From assembly GCA_029706075.1 (NCBI GenBank), contig JAINUG010000026.1, positions 6,714,674 through 6,778,673 of the forward strand: DNA of 64,000 nt, given 5' to 3'. How positions within the stretch are numbered: position 1 is the first letter of the stretch; each line of letters starts with the position of its first letter. The stretch comes from Aldrovandia affinis. Its lineage: Eukaryota > Chordata > Actinopteri > Notacanthiformes > Halosauridae. The notes under the pieces were generated by a model. The model was not told the DNA's origin, did not search any database, and was given only the letters and a program-made list of their open reading frames with translations. Of the stretch, positions 23,208 through 34,794 are shown piece by piece. A program made the position numbers and the translations under genes.

Positions 23208-24457
23208 TAAGTGTGCAACAACTAAAAACAAAACCAAAGGATTTGTAATCCAACAAGAAATCGGTGCATGAGCACAAATTTGATTGGCAAACACGCACAC
23301 CTCTTTTAGCAGCACCCTGGAACATAAGTGGTACGCACCTTGTCATGTGTCAGGAACAGCCTGGCCCAAACACCAGCTCCCTGCAAAGCATGGCTTTGAA
23401 GCCCAAGCCTTGAAGACACCTTCAAAGTAAGGTTCTCTTTGAAGTTCCCAATATGACTCTCATTTATTACGCATGTATGCAGATGAGGATAATAAGTATG
23501 TTAATACACATGCTTCAGTGAGGAAATTCTGAACCAGATAAAATTTATTTCCATGGTGGAAACGTTTATTGTGGGGACTGGTTTAAATCTTATGAATCCC
23601 GCTGTTTCTCACAATCGTCACAATTGCTGGGATTCCTTTCCATTGTAAAATTCTGAAATTCAATCCTTCTTCTACTTCTCCCTTGATTTCCCAAAAAGCT
23701 GTCATTCTCAGAATTCCCATTTTTTGGATTTGTAGGAATGCAAAAGTATACATTTAACATGATCAGTTCTGTGTTTATTCACCCTTAATTTCTCCATATG
23801 TGTAATACATTCACCATATATTTGTACCTTCCAATTAGTTATTAAAGAAATAAAGGAATGCTGGGTGCACAAAGATCTGCCAAGAAGACACCAAATATAG
23901 ATTTGTCATTTTCAAAGCTGCATTATTTAGCTTACTGTACACTGATTATAAGAAAACAATTTCTCTGTTACAGTAATAACCAGGTTAAGTGGCCTATAAA
24001 AAAGACTGGAGGCATTATGTACCTTTTTAAATGATTAATTACTAGCCTACTTTGCAGGGATTAATTAATATTGATACACTGGGCAACAAAACAATGACAT
24101 GCATTCTATTAATTGTCAATTTCAAAACCTAGACTTTTAAAATAAAAGAAAGTAAAAGGAATTATTATTGAAAGGAAAGCAGAAAAGGAATTATTATTGA
24201 AAAAAATACAAAATACATTGTGTTTATTAGCACTAGTGACAAAACAGCCAAATATGCTTTTCTGTCTGTAATTAAGTCTCATCCATTGAGATAAGAGTGG
24301 ATGCCTTAGCAAAAACACATAGAATTATTATAATTTGGAAAGTTGGGTCAAATACATTATATACATCAATACTCAGATTTTACATATTTTAAAATGCAAT
24401 ATTTTATATATTTGAACTATTTCCAAACTAATACTACTACTAAACTAATACTAGATA
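23208..24457. other. Unrecognised AT-rich sequence
   Basis: No repeat termini or gene frames recognised. A short direct repeat AAAAGGAATTATTATTGAAA occurs at about 24154-24173 and 24183-24202. Confidence 0.5.
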
Positions 24458-24461
24458 CTAT

Positions 24462-24954
24462 TGTAGCAGGGACAGGGGTGTGGGGTTTCCACGTGACCAA
24501 GTTAAATAACAAAACACAACACAAGAAGTTCAACTAGAAACAATAGGAGTTTATTGGGGAAAACTCACAATGCGGGAGATGGGGGAAAAAAAGGGGAAAT
24601 AAGGCAAACAATTCAAATCCACAATCTGTACTCGTAGTCCTTGTCTGTTTTTCAAGTTCCAATACACATCCACGGTCTCATATAAAACAGTTCGGTAACA
24701 ATCAAGTTAATCAGATAGTCCAGGTCAAAACGATAAATCAAATAATACTACTAGTCTCTTACTTTATACTCTCTCTTCACATGCGTTTCCCATACGATAC
24801 TTTGCAACCAGATAGATTATCCGCCTTCTCTTTTAACCCCGAGTCTTCATCGGCTAAGGATTTCCAGGTGCATCTCATTTCATCCGGAACTCAATTTAAG
24901 GTCTGGGGCTGGAACAACCGTGTCGTCAGATACCTCCCCTGGCTGTCTGCCACA
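24462..24954 (-). mobile_element. Solo LTR, 493 bp, with 4-bp target duplication
   Basis: Ends are TGTAGCAGGG and CTGTCTGCCACA in plus orientation, a TG...CA pair, flanked on both sides by CTAT (24458-24461 and 24955-24958). A minus-strand AATAAA near 24552-24557 indicates transcription on the minus strand. No internal genes. It is a relic left by LTR-LTR recombination. Confidence 0.8.
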
Positions 24955-25061
24955 CTATGTTGAAAAACGAAATGCTTGTATTCCGAATACAAAATTAATA
25001 CAAAAACCTATTTCTAATGTATGATGTTTAAAATACTTTTATGAATGGAGACACAGATGGA

Positions 25062-25375
25062 ATGACCGGTTAAAGCACTTGTCCTAATTGCAGGTTGCCC
25101 ACTGCAGCCTAGGTTCAAGCTCAGGCTGCGTCAGCCCGGCTCTGGTCAGGCGTAACACTCGGGGGGAGGGGTGGGGCAATTGGCTGTACACCCCAGGGGG
25201 AGGGGGAGGCAAGCTGGCATGAGTTTTCCGCATGCAAGCAGCTCTGTATGTAGGTTCCGTCTAGGAGGAGGACCTTCAGTTCATTTCGGCCCCAGAGTTG
25301 CAGATTGTTAACTCGTACAGTAGTATGAGGGAAAGGGATAGTTAGGAGAAAAATGGGAAAACGTTAAATAATTAA
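25062..25375 (+). mobile_element. tRNA-derived SINE, diverged copy
   Basis: The head contains GAATGACCGGTTAAAGCAC and a B-box-like AGGTTCAAGCT, followed by CAATTGGCTGTACACCCC and the AGGGGGAGGGGGAGGC block, which correspond in order to the 59.8-kb copy. The tail GGAGAAAAATGGGAAAAC corresponds to the family tail. Confidence 0.75.
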
Positions 25376-26784
25376 AAAATATATATACAGTATATAATTT
25401 TATGAAAAAATATTTGAAAGTAATTGAAAGGCTTAAAATACATATTTGATACAGATTTGATCATTTGGTCATATTATTTAGTATTATTGTAATAGTCTAG
25501 ATTCCACTGCTGGAGCACTTTGTGAGGCTTGGAACTGTGAGCTTTTGGTAGGGTAGGACCAAATGCATCAAAGCTTTTAACCTTGGGTGGGCTGCCAAGA
25601 AAGGTGGGCCGGGGCATGTTCTAAAATACATATTTAGACTTATCTATTGTCTGGACACCTAACTTGGAAGTGGCAGTAAGCTTATCAGACATTAAGTTTA
25701 AAACGAAGGGTTTGGCAAGGGGCTCCCATGGTGGACTGCAGCAACGACGACGCGAGTGTGCAGTAAAACAGATGAACCATCCATAGAATCACTGCGAACA
25801 AGGAGATATCCTGTTTTTTTCTAAATGAGAGTATAATTACATGAGCTGGCCAATAGTGGCTTGCTCTTAAATCAATTATTCTACCATGACTCCATTATTC
25901 TGTGAGAGAGAGCGCTTAATGAACATCGCAGCTGTGCTCCGTTCCCATTACATCTGATTTTTATTGCTTATCTCTTAATTGTGCTTCTGATGTTTATCAC
26001 ATTGGAGGTTTAATTAGCTCCTGGGTTCCGGTGGACCCCACCAATTGCACCTCCCTGCACAAGTGCAAGGCGGGGAAATGGCGATGGCTCACAGACGATC
26101 TACTCACTGATGATGTCATTGTGTGTTTGGACCAGCAACGGGACAGCGAGGCTTTTTGAGACCCATAGGGATTTGTGAGCCCTGCAGCGGCTGGAGCGGT
26201 CATGCACCATCAATAGCACGCTGACAAGAATGAAGCAGACAGTTATGTTTGTACAGTTTGCTATGAAGAACCTCAGTTTGGATCATGAAGCCTTGATCGC
26301 CCATCCTGGCTTTAACCAGGCAAATTTGCTATACCATATGCATCTTGTATATACCAACACAGTGTTGCATAGCATTGCATGCCTTCAGGTGTTTAATATT
26401 CAACAGAGATGGGGTTTCTCACTGAGCCCTTCAAAAGATATTGATCACATTACCAGACATATTCTGTTCAGGACTCTTGGGTTGAACTGATACATGCAGC
26501 AAGATAAAAAGGCATTTTCATAATAGGGGGACATTATAACCACAGTGCAGTACTCTTGTGTGTCTTCTTTATCACGGCACTATTAGACAGCCTTTACTGT
26601 CACATTCCAAATACATTTGTGTTGTGCTACTGCCACGCAGTCAGGCTATTTAATGCAATGATCACTGTCATAATATTAATAATAATAACAGTAACAACAA
26701 TAAATTACATTTGTTGAGCGCCTACTTTCATTTGACTTTAAAACTGGCAATACAGGATCAGGCTATAGATGTTGGGCAGCCATG
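25376..26784. other. Unique DNA with candidate conserved noncoding block
   Basis: About 25780-26230 is complex, repeat-free and dense in homeodomain-type cores (ATAATTACATG, TCTTAATTGTGC, GGTTTAATTAGC), a GATA-type CTTATC and an E-box-like CAGCTG. No coding frame of note. This combination is typical of developmental enhancers in gene deserts, but conservation cannot be tested here. Confidence 0.35.
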
Positions 26785-26792
26785 CTGTATAG

Positions 26793-26997
26793 CAGGGGTG
26801 GGCAATCTTACCCTGTGTGGGCCGGTGTGGGTGCAGGCTTTTGTTCCAACTGAACAGTGACACACCTGATTCCACTAATCAAAGCCCTGATTGAAGACTT
26901 TGATTAGCTGATTAGTCAAATCAGGTGAGCTACTGCTCAGCTGGAACAAAAGCCTGCACCCACACCGGCCCACACAGGATAAGATTGCCCACCCCTG
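26793..26997. mobile_element. hAT MITE, 205 bp palindromic, perfect 8-bp duplication
   Basis: Ends CAGGGGTGGGCAATCTTA and its complement continue inward through GGCCGGTGTGGGTGCAGGC and TTTTGTTCCA, so most of the element folds back on itself. It is flanked on both sides by CTGTATAG (26785-26792 and 26998-27005). CAGGGG termini plus an 8-bp duplication define a hAT-derived MITE. No coding capacity. Confidence 0.95.
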
Positions 26998-27302
26998 CTG
27001 TATAGCCTAGAAAAACGAATTTAACTACTTTAACGATGGATTCCTTTTTCCATTATGATGTCATTAAAAAAGCAAGGCATTTGCGCAAGAGGAAATTCTA
27101 TCCCATAAAAATAAAAAGGGAAATAATGACTGCAGAGCCATGAAAGGACAGATTCAGACAACAGCATAAGTGACAGAGGCTCAACATTCAATTTCAAATG
27201 GGGGAATCAAAAGGATGGACGAATAACCATGGCATATGTCGTTAACAGGGACATTGGCTGGATAAAAAATAAAAAAAATAATAATAATTACTAACCTTTT
27301 CC

Positions 27303-27475
27303 TTCCCAGTGTTACAGGTATGGTATGCAGCTGCCTACAACAATGTATATCGATGTATTACTGCACTGATCTCTTTGCGCAAACTATGATTGTTCCTACC
27401 ATGTATTAATGCACATCTTGTAAGTCACTCTGGATAAGAGCGTCTGCTAAATGCTTAAAATGTAAATGTAAATAA
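27303..27475 (+). mobile_element. L2-type LINE 3' tail, severely 5'-truncated
   Basis: Matches the 3' UTR of the minus-strand L2 at 18036-18290: CCCAGTGTTACAGGTATG, GCACATCTTGTAAGTCACTC, then GCGTCTGCTAAATGC and TGTAAA units. No ORF sequence remains. Confidence 0.9.
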
Positions 27476-28730
27476 ATGCTTTTCTGGCTCTTTTTTCCCA
27501 TAATATTGTGTAAAGCTCTCATGAAAGCTTGCATGAAACCAACATAACAAGCATATTTTAGTTTTTTTCCTCTCAGTTCAAGAATCTAAGGACCCTATGT
27601 TTATCGTTTATGTTTCAAGCTTGCCAACATCACAGAAAGAGCTACATTTGCCCTTGGCAGTGATTTGTTTGCATGCACACCATCTCTCTGCAACACCATC
27701 AATAGGCCTATAAGTGGAGCACCTTCATGATGAGGTCATTACTGCACTGACAACATAGGGCTCAAGAAGTGCTTACCCTATGAAAGCCATGCATTTTCTA
27801 GTAAGACATTGTCATTTTGTCTGGAAGAGCCACTGCTCTATAATCTAAAATGTACTAAAACAGCCTTTATTTCAGTTTGCATAGGACTGCATATTGCAGC
27901 TTGTAAAATGAGTAGATTGATATAGAATTTCTGTTTGAATAATTTTATATACTAACAAATATGCAGTTTTATTCTGTATGTCCTTCTTGATATGCCAATC
28001 TTCATTTGTGGGACTTCATTTGAAGTGTGTGTTGCACTAGCCGATGACCAGTCAAACGAGTCTGCATAGACTTTAGTAATCAAAGGCGATCTTTCTGAAT
28101 TTTGTATAAAGGCACAAAGAAAATAACACTTTGAGAGGAGTGAGGAATTTAGGCTGATCAAACAACTCCACTTGGACAGTTCAGGTAGGCCTTCGCCCTG
28201 TTCCAGGCCAAACAACTGTTCTTTCTCCACGTAGGATCGGCAACATCAATCACTGTTTTCTACCCTTCAGTCCGACAGCTCTATTTCTCTGTGGTTTCAA
28301 CCAGTGGCTCCCACCAGCTCACTCCAACAAAATGTCCCTCAGGACTCCCTCCATTATTCCCCCCTTAACAGCTAATTCTACAGAATCAACAGTAGACACA
28401 GAGAGGAGGAGGACTTACTCCCTCATTAAATCATAAACTCCATGGTCTCTGCTGCTGCCAATCAAAAAAATCTAATCTGTCAGTTTAAGCTTTACTTCTA
28501 TCCAGTAGAAATCGACCATTTGGCCTGGGATTTAAGCGACTTTGGTGCTTTGGAGCATAGATTAGTTTTTTTCTGTCATTCTAAATTTGAATTACCAATA
28601 GTTGACTCCTCTGATGCAGTGGATTGAAGCAATCATTTGAATTTAGTTTTATTGATTGCATAACATGTATTGGTATCTATGTGTTCCTGTCTGTATGCTG
28701 TCAATGGAATTTATAAAAGCAGGACACTAT
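27476..28730. other. Unrecognised sequence
   Basis: No element or gene recognised on either strand. Open frames at 27952-28230 and 28442-28627 lack domain features. Confidence 0.5.
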
Positions 28731-29058
28731 GGGACCTATTTTGGTGAATTAGGACGGTGTCGGTAACGCAGACGCAAAGCGAAGACGATGGTGCTTTAGG
28801 GCGTGTCTAACGCAATTTTGGTAATTTCGTGATTTAGGACGACAGCGCACCTCTGGCGCAGTTGTAAAAGAGGTTGGATTAACTTAGAAAAAATACATGT
28901 GGGTGTGGTGGGGGTTTGGTTTCATAATGGCCAATCAGAACATATATTTTCTATCCCTTGGCCATTATGAAAATTGTGTTAGACACGCCCTAAAGCGCCA
29001 CTGTCTTCGCTTTGCGTCTGCGTTACCGACACCATCCTAATTCACCAAAATAGGGCCC
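28731..29058. mobile_element. Foldback derivative of the Harbinger-like element (copy A)
   Basis: Both ends carry the same terminus: the left arm from 28731 reads GGGACCTATTTTGGTGAATT and the right arm is its complement ending TAGGGCCC at 29058, with arms of about 90 bases. The centre has TTTCATAATGGCCAA followed 20-odd bases later by TTGGCCATTATGAAA, an inverted junction. Thus one end of the long element was copied in inverted form, replacing the other end. Confidence 0.8.
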
Positions 29059-29059
29059 T

Positions 29060-29082
29060 TTGTGTGTGTGTGTGTGTGTGTG
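29060..29082. repeat. (TG)n microsatellite
   Basis: About ten TG units adjoining the foldback element. Confidence 0.9.
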
Positions 29083-30374
29083 ATGCTGATTCGTTTCCTT
29101 TTACAAACACCTTGCTATCATTCCTCAAAAGAGACAAAAATCTATTTTAATCAATGTGAACTAAGTAAGGCAGCCTTGAAAATAACAAGGCTACATTTGG
29201 TACCTTAGAAAAATCATTTTTTTATTTTGCACACCAACAACTCCTTATTGGGAAGTATAAATAGATGGTGCAATTATAATGCTGAAAGCAATACCTGCAT
29301 TTAGTGACAAATGTTAAACAGTAAAAAACATGTACATATGTAATACAAATAGAATAATGTAAACTGAATTCCAAATCTCCCAACCAGTACCTGCAATCAA
29401 GGTGATGGTTGTTGCGCTCATTTTGAGAGTGCTGATGGATGCAGTCTTCCCCATAATGTCCCAGCACACGTTTGATGACGAAATGTTATTGCGCATTGAA
29501 AATGCATTTCAAACGCCACACTCTCAAAAAGAAACAAAGATCGTCGTTTCCATCTTGGCAGCAATCAGTCGTTCCCACGGAGACATCCGCCCGCGATTGG
29601 AGAAGCGATAATGTGAATGTGAGGCTCTGTGGAGAATGCACATTGCCTCGAACCCGAACAGCAGAGCACCGTGGCATTCATTGTACCTGTCACCACGAGC
29701 TAAAGCTATCGCGAAAATTACTCTCTCTCACCAACAACATGGCTCTTGCTCATTACAATAAAGATATCAGGGGATTGGGAGGTGAAAATAAAGGCAATTA
29801 CATTTAGCCTTTTGACACATCATACATTTACCTGCTGTGGTAGACTGGAAATGCATTTTTTTCTCGCTTTAAGACATGTTCACTGATGAATATTATGTAA
29901 CATATCTCACAAACTACCCGGTCCTATTATTTTGTTCCTTCAGTTAGCAGGGGTCACAAGTTGCAGCAACAAGCAGACACTTCCTCTTCCTGAAATTCTA
30001 TTATTTGTAAAGCACTGCTAATATTTATATATGTATAGTTTTTAAATAAATGTACCATAATATGGAAATTGATTAGCTCATATTTTAACAGACTGTGGAG
30101 TGCTGAATAGGTTACAGGGCACACAGGCAAAACATATATATTTTATTTACATGAAAGGATCAGGGTAAGCAAAACTGGGTGATATTCCCCCAAATGTAGG
30201 GCTTTAATTAATAGCAGAAATTTCAAAGCAAAAAAGCAATTAAATAATTTGAATAATATTTTGTGGGCCTAAAAATCCACGCATCTGGCAACACTGAAAA
30301 GGATGTGCACATGTGATGCTATTTCAGCCAATAGAACATGTTCAAAAAACCTTAATGGACACCATGTTTCTGGC

Positions 30375-30399
30375 GTGGAGTGGAGTGGAGTGGAGTGGT
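30375..30399. repeat. (GTGGA)n pentamer repeat
   Basis: Five contiguous GTGGA units within TGGAG-type sequence. Confidence 0.95.
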
Positions 30400-31741
30400 A
30401 CCCCCACCCCAAGGGACACCACAACATGTAAACCCTGCATCATATTTTTTTCATATCTCTGATAGCCAGGGTAAGTAGGTAAGCCCTGTTTTATTCATAC
30501 GCCAAGGCAGCAACCTAGCTACACAGCATTTCATGACAACAATTGGCTAGCTAGCTTGCTTCCAGCAGTTCACAGTTCAATAACTAACTAAAGTGCATTT
30601 ACCTCACCAGTGACCTATTCCATCATTAATATTCCTTTGATGTCTACATTGCTGCCTCGTTAGCTAGCTAGCTAACTAGCTATACTTCATGCGTTTCATG
30701 AACAACATTGCAGTACCAACTTTGCATTCACCCGATATTTACAGTTTGCTAGCTAGCCATCTACTGCTAGCTTTTTGCCCTCCACATCCACAGAACTGAG
30801 GTAGCTTGGCTAACTTAGCCTACTAACGTTACAGTTTCAAATAACAATTCTTACTTTAAAACGGCACGTTTCTTTGAATTAACAGAATCGGCAGCTACAT
30901 TCTCTGGAAATAATAATGTATGATTATGATTATGTAACATTATCATAATCAATGCGTTCAAGTTAGATGATGTGTGAATATGAGTCTATACCAACTCTCA
31001 CACAAGTTCAGCATTTGCAGCACACCACAAATGCGGTGTCCTCACTCCACAGTGTCACACAGAGAATGCACATTCTATGATTAAATTACAGGATCAATAT
31101 ACAGTATTATACACATTTGTACATTTTCAAGTGATGAGATGTCATCCTTACCTGTTTTTGACTGTTCATCCCTTTTACCCCACAATTTGCCATCAAACAC
31201 AAAGCTCCTTGTTGCTGAAGGACTGCTTTTCAATCACCATATAGAATCATAATATATTCGGCTGTCCAGTTTTCAAATGACAAACCCTGTTGCAGAAAAG
31301 AATACAGTCAAATCACAACTTATGTTGCAGATTCTAAAAGGCTTAAGTACTGCTGATGCTGAAAAAATACTACTAATCTCTGGAACGTATTCAGCAATTA
31401 CTTTATTAATTCAGTGAAAGCTATATGTTATACCATAAATAGTTCAAATTAAAACATTTAAAATGAATGTCATGACTCAATTTTCTTTACACCTATAAAA
31501 GCATACACATGATATTAATAACCTCACCTCTAAAGTACGCAACAATTCAAAAAGATCTGATCTAAAAAAATAATAATCACTTAAACAAAAATGACTTAAA
31601 AATATATATTTTTACCTGAGCAATTGTATTTGTTTTTTTGAGCATAGAATGTAGCTCATTAACTGTATTTTTTTATTTTAAACAGCCTTCTTCACTCACC
31701 TTTTATCTCATCAAGGGTGTGAATAATTTGAGGGATACTGC

Positions 31742-31768
31742 ATGTATATATATATGTATATATATGTA
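31742..31768. repeat. (TA)n with GTA interruptions
   Basis: Short TA-rich tract, two perfect TA blocks separated by TG. Confidence 0.85.
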
Positions 31769-32847
31769 GCACACATGGATCCTGGTCAGAGATACATTTT
31801 TTGCACAGCAGGAGACCAGCTACTATGATTGCCCCCCTACAGGCCTGCCAGGAGATGGGCCAGGGGAGGTGCTATCAAGAGCATTTGGCTGATCTGGGGA
31901 AACAATGCTGAATGTGCCAGGGTCTGTCAGTTTGGTGCCACCTCCGTCGGCCACATCAGGAAGGGGGGGCGTCGACCACGGGACACACCCATCAACGGCA
32001 TGACCAATCAGCAGTGGTTGCCATGGGATACTGGACAGCCGGCCAGTGAAGGAGTGAGACTCACGTGGGCTAGCAGCAACTTACTGTACAGCAGCAAAAA
32101 GTTACCCAAAATACACAGATTTTGTCACTGAACAGAGGGTTACCTTTCCAACAAGAGCCCATGAATGAATAAATACCAGGACTTTGTTCTAATTATCCAT
32201 TTAGATGCAAACTGCCGGACGCTGCTTCCTCAAGTCTCATCTGCTCTCTGAGTCTCTGCACAGCTCTGCATGGGTTCCTTTGGACAGACCGTCTTCGCGT
32301 GTTTCGGTGGATTTCCCCAGGCGCGTCTGACCTGAAGGAAAAGGACAATTTGCACGTCGCTCCCTGCCACTGGAAGTACCCAAGGAACAACTGAGCCAGC
32401 CAGCTGACCTGGGATCCTTGGACTGCCTATCTGTTTGTTGAATCCGTTAGTTAAGTTAGTCAATTGTGTTTTTAATTAGTCTACGATGGCGTGATCAAAA
32501 CAAAAATTAATTGATCAATTTCTGTAGTAATTGTATTAATTCTGATTATTGACACTCAATAATGTCAAAAAAAAAAAAACTACTCAAAGCTTTTTCTTAA
32601 TTAAGCTCTTGTTTCAAAATGCACAAACCAACAGTGGGAGCTCTCACAGACAGGTGTATTTCATTTGAAATCATTCAAAACAACTTAGTACACAAGTGCA
32701 CTCCAATCAAATAATTATGTGACCTCTGGAGACAATTGATTGCATCAGAGTTTATTTAGGTGTGTCTTAGCAAAAGGGGTGAATACTTATGCAATCTATT
32801 GCTGTCAGTTTTTTAAATTGATAATTAATTAAGAAAAATGTTGAGTT

Positions 32848-33457
32848 TGTGGCATCCTAAGGGGCAGCATAGGTAAAAGGCTGCCTGGCCCTTTAACTCT
32901 TGTGAGCCACTAGTTCTATCAGGACTACAGTTCCCAGCAGCCAGCAAACCCCCACCTCATTGCCACCAGCTGAAACAAGTTAAGAAATTGGGAATGCTGA
33001 CAGCTGAATCCAATTTGGGAGGAAATAAAAGATGCACCTTTTCCCCCAAACAAGCTGCAAAGTATCAGAAGTGACTTTTGGATTTTGTTTGTGTATCGAC
33101 TGTGGATTGTGTGAGGACCTAGTATATAGCAGTATATGCCATTTCGCAGACACTTTTATCCAAAGCAACTTACAGTAGTGAATGCATACATTTTTCAGTA
33201 TATGTGGTCCCAGTGGGAATTGAACCCACAACCTAAGCGTTACCAACACCATGCTCTACCAACTGAGCCACAGGGGACCTGGCTTGGATTAACGACTTGG
33301 ATTACAGACAAAGGCAACAAGAAAAGGATTGTGGACTATGTGTTTGGTTTCCCCAATTACCCCATCCGTTTTTGTAAAGAACTCCATATAATAAAATTAT
33401 TGTTTTGTTTGGAATACTGCCTCCTTTGAGTGTCACCCCACCCGCAGGGGCACTACA
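32848..33457 (+). mobile_element. Solo LTR inside Tc1, itself carrying a SINE
   Basis: Ends TGTGGCATCC and GGGGCACTACA (TG...CA) are flanked by AGTT on both sides (32844-32847 and 33458-33461). Removing it restores a continuous Tc1 terminal sequence. It has a TATA-like GGAAATAAAAG near 33022 and an AATAAA within CATATAATAAAATT near 33390. About 150 bases in the middle are a SINE. No retroelement coding region adjoins it. Confidence 0.85.
33131..33278 (-). mobile_element. tRNA-derived SINE with L2-like tail
   Basis: Minus strand: the head GTGGCTCAGTTGGTAGAGC (A box) and GTGGGTTCAATTCCCAC (B box with T-stem pairing) are followed by a tail AAGTTGCTTTGGATAAAAG, which matches the L2 3' tail. Such shared tails let the SINE use L2 reverse transcriptase. 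This is a different SINE family from the CTAAATTGGGAGAAA family. Confidence 0.88.
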
Positions 33458-33606
33458 AGTTGTTTTTCTTATTTGACATTTAAAATAAAATGTGAAAATT
33501 TCCAAAGGGGGTGAATACTTGTATACAATTGGTATATTATACCCACTGTGTATATAAATGTAAATCAAAGGAGGTTGCATTGATGATGTATAACGTCAGA
33601 CCTCAT

Positions 33607-33631
33607 CTATATATATATATATATATATATG
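33607..33631. repeat. (TA)n microsatellite
   Basis: About twelve uninterrupted TA units. Confidence 0.95.
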
Positions 33632-33663
33632 TATCATTGTCAGACCTCAGAGTACGGTGTGCA

Positions 33664-34075
33664 AAATGAAAAGTAAAAGTTACGAGGAAAAACTTAAGAA
33701 GCTTAATCTATTCAAGTTTAGCAAATGGAGACTAAGGGGGATTTGGTTTAGTTTTTAAATTCATAAAAGGGATTAACAAATTGAATTACCAAAGATTTTT
33801 TAAGATTCGTTCGGTTAACAGAACAAGAGAATACAGGTGGAAATTAAAGGCAAATTCCACATTGGATATCAGGAAGTATTTTTTTTATACCGTAAAATCC
33901 AATTTTTTGTGTCGGTGTGGAACAGCTTGCTAGGTCGTGCACTGGAGACAGAAACACTTGGGGTTATCGGGTATTAGGGCTTGATGCAGGACTGGATATT
34001 ATTTCGATTAGGAAGTGATGAGACTAGATGGGCCGAACGGTCTGTTCTCGTCATTATGTTATGTTCTTATGCATT
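33664..34075 (+). pseudogene. CR1-like LINE, C-terminal and 3' remnant
   Basis: The first codons read SYEEKLKKLNLFKFSKWRLR, a recognisable segment near the end of CR1-group reverse transcriptases (S/Y-EERLK-x-L-N-L-x-S-x-x-K-RRLRGD). Frames are then broken, but pieces such as LDAGLDIISIRK follow. The 3' part contains GACTAGATGGGCCGAACGG, a phrase common at the 3' end of these elements in fish. Stop codons and frameshifts throughout. No catalytic residues remain. Confidence 0.7.
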
Positions 34076-34080
34076 AAGAA

Positions 34081-34794
34081 TAATGCCTGTTTGTAAACCT
34101 GGGTTCTGAGTTCCAATATGACTCTAGTACAATAAAGAGGCTATTTTGTGGGAAAGTGGAAGTTCAGGCTGCAATAGGTGTGGGCACTAATCTGAAACAG
34201 GGATGTAAAGGACGAGCAGTGAAACTTTGGGATCTCAATCACTTCAGGATTGCTAGAGATATAAAAGATTGAAAACTTTTTAAAAAAATGAAAAAAATCA
34301 TATGTCTGCCTTTCAGGGCCTAGGGCTAACTGAGGACAGACATAAATGAATTTCCCTGATATCTTGTGAAAACAAGTTTATTTTTCAGAAAATAGGGAAA
34401 CGCAGTTCAGCGGTCACTCTGTCTGATGAAAAAAAATGTTATCTCCTACGGCATTCCATGGCAGCACTGCCATAGTAACCCCTTGTCTCGCTGTCTTACA
34501 CCTTCTGGCCAAGGACAACCGCGCAGGTGGCATTTGTGGGGGGCATAATTTCCCCGCCTGCCCAAGTGGATCAGACAGGTGGGTCCACAACAGAGCCTGA
34601 GCCAAAGACCAATCCAGACCAAATGCACATTCTGCAGAATTGTAGGCTTTCAACCAGGCGGAGATTTTCAGACTCTACGACCACTGAATTCTGTACATCT
34701 AGCCAATTATCATCACCACTGCCTACTTGTTCAATACTTTTTGTATATGTATCCCTGCTTACTCCTCATAAAAAAATGAAATAAATAAATTACT
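34081..34794. other. Unrecognised sequence
   Basis: No repeat or gene recognised. Overlapping short frames at 34414-34784 on both strands have no domain character. Confidence 0.5.

Larger units (their letters stand above)
29083..32560. other. Mostly unrecognised AT-rich DNA
   Basis: About 29400-29780 is complex, higher-GC sequence with two overlapping short open frames but no domain. About 30535-30800 is rich in TAGC and CTAGCTAG motifs. About 31800-32100 and 32200-32420 are GC-richer and unclassified. Two simple repeats are listed separately. Confidence 0.5.
32610..33548 (-). mobile_element. Tc1-like transposon remnant, 5' part, minus strand
   Basis: The right edge (GGGGGTGAATACTTGTATAC then CCCACTG at 33548) and the leader sequence CACAGACAGGTGTATTTCA and TTTATTTAGGTGTGTCTTAG are the complement of the 5' region of the copy at 5987. 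Transposase coding is absent. Sequence left of 32610 (AAAGCTTTTTCTTAATTA) resembles the same leader in plus orientation, hinting at a foldback arrangement. A solo LTR splits the element. Confidence 0.75.

Noticed and set aside
29402..29807. Overlapping frames of 69 and 111 codons, possible exon
   Set aside because: No domain, splice sites or frame conservation could be supported.
33200..33278. Possible functional tRNA gene on the minus strand
   Set aside because: A and B boxes are good, but it continues into an L2-like SINE tail and the acceptor and anticodon stems do not pair cleanly.
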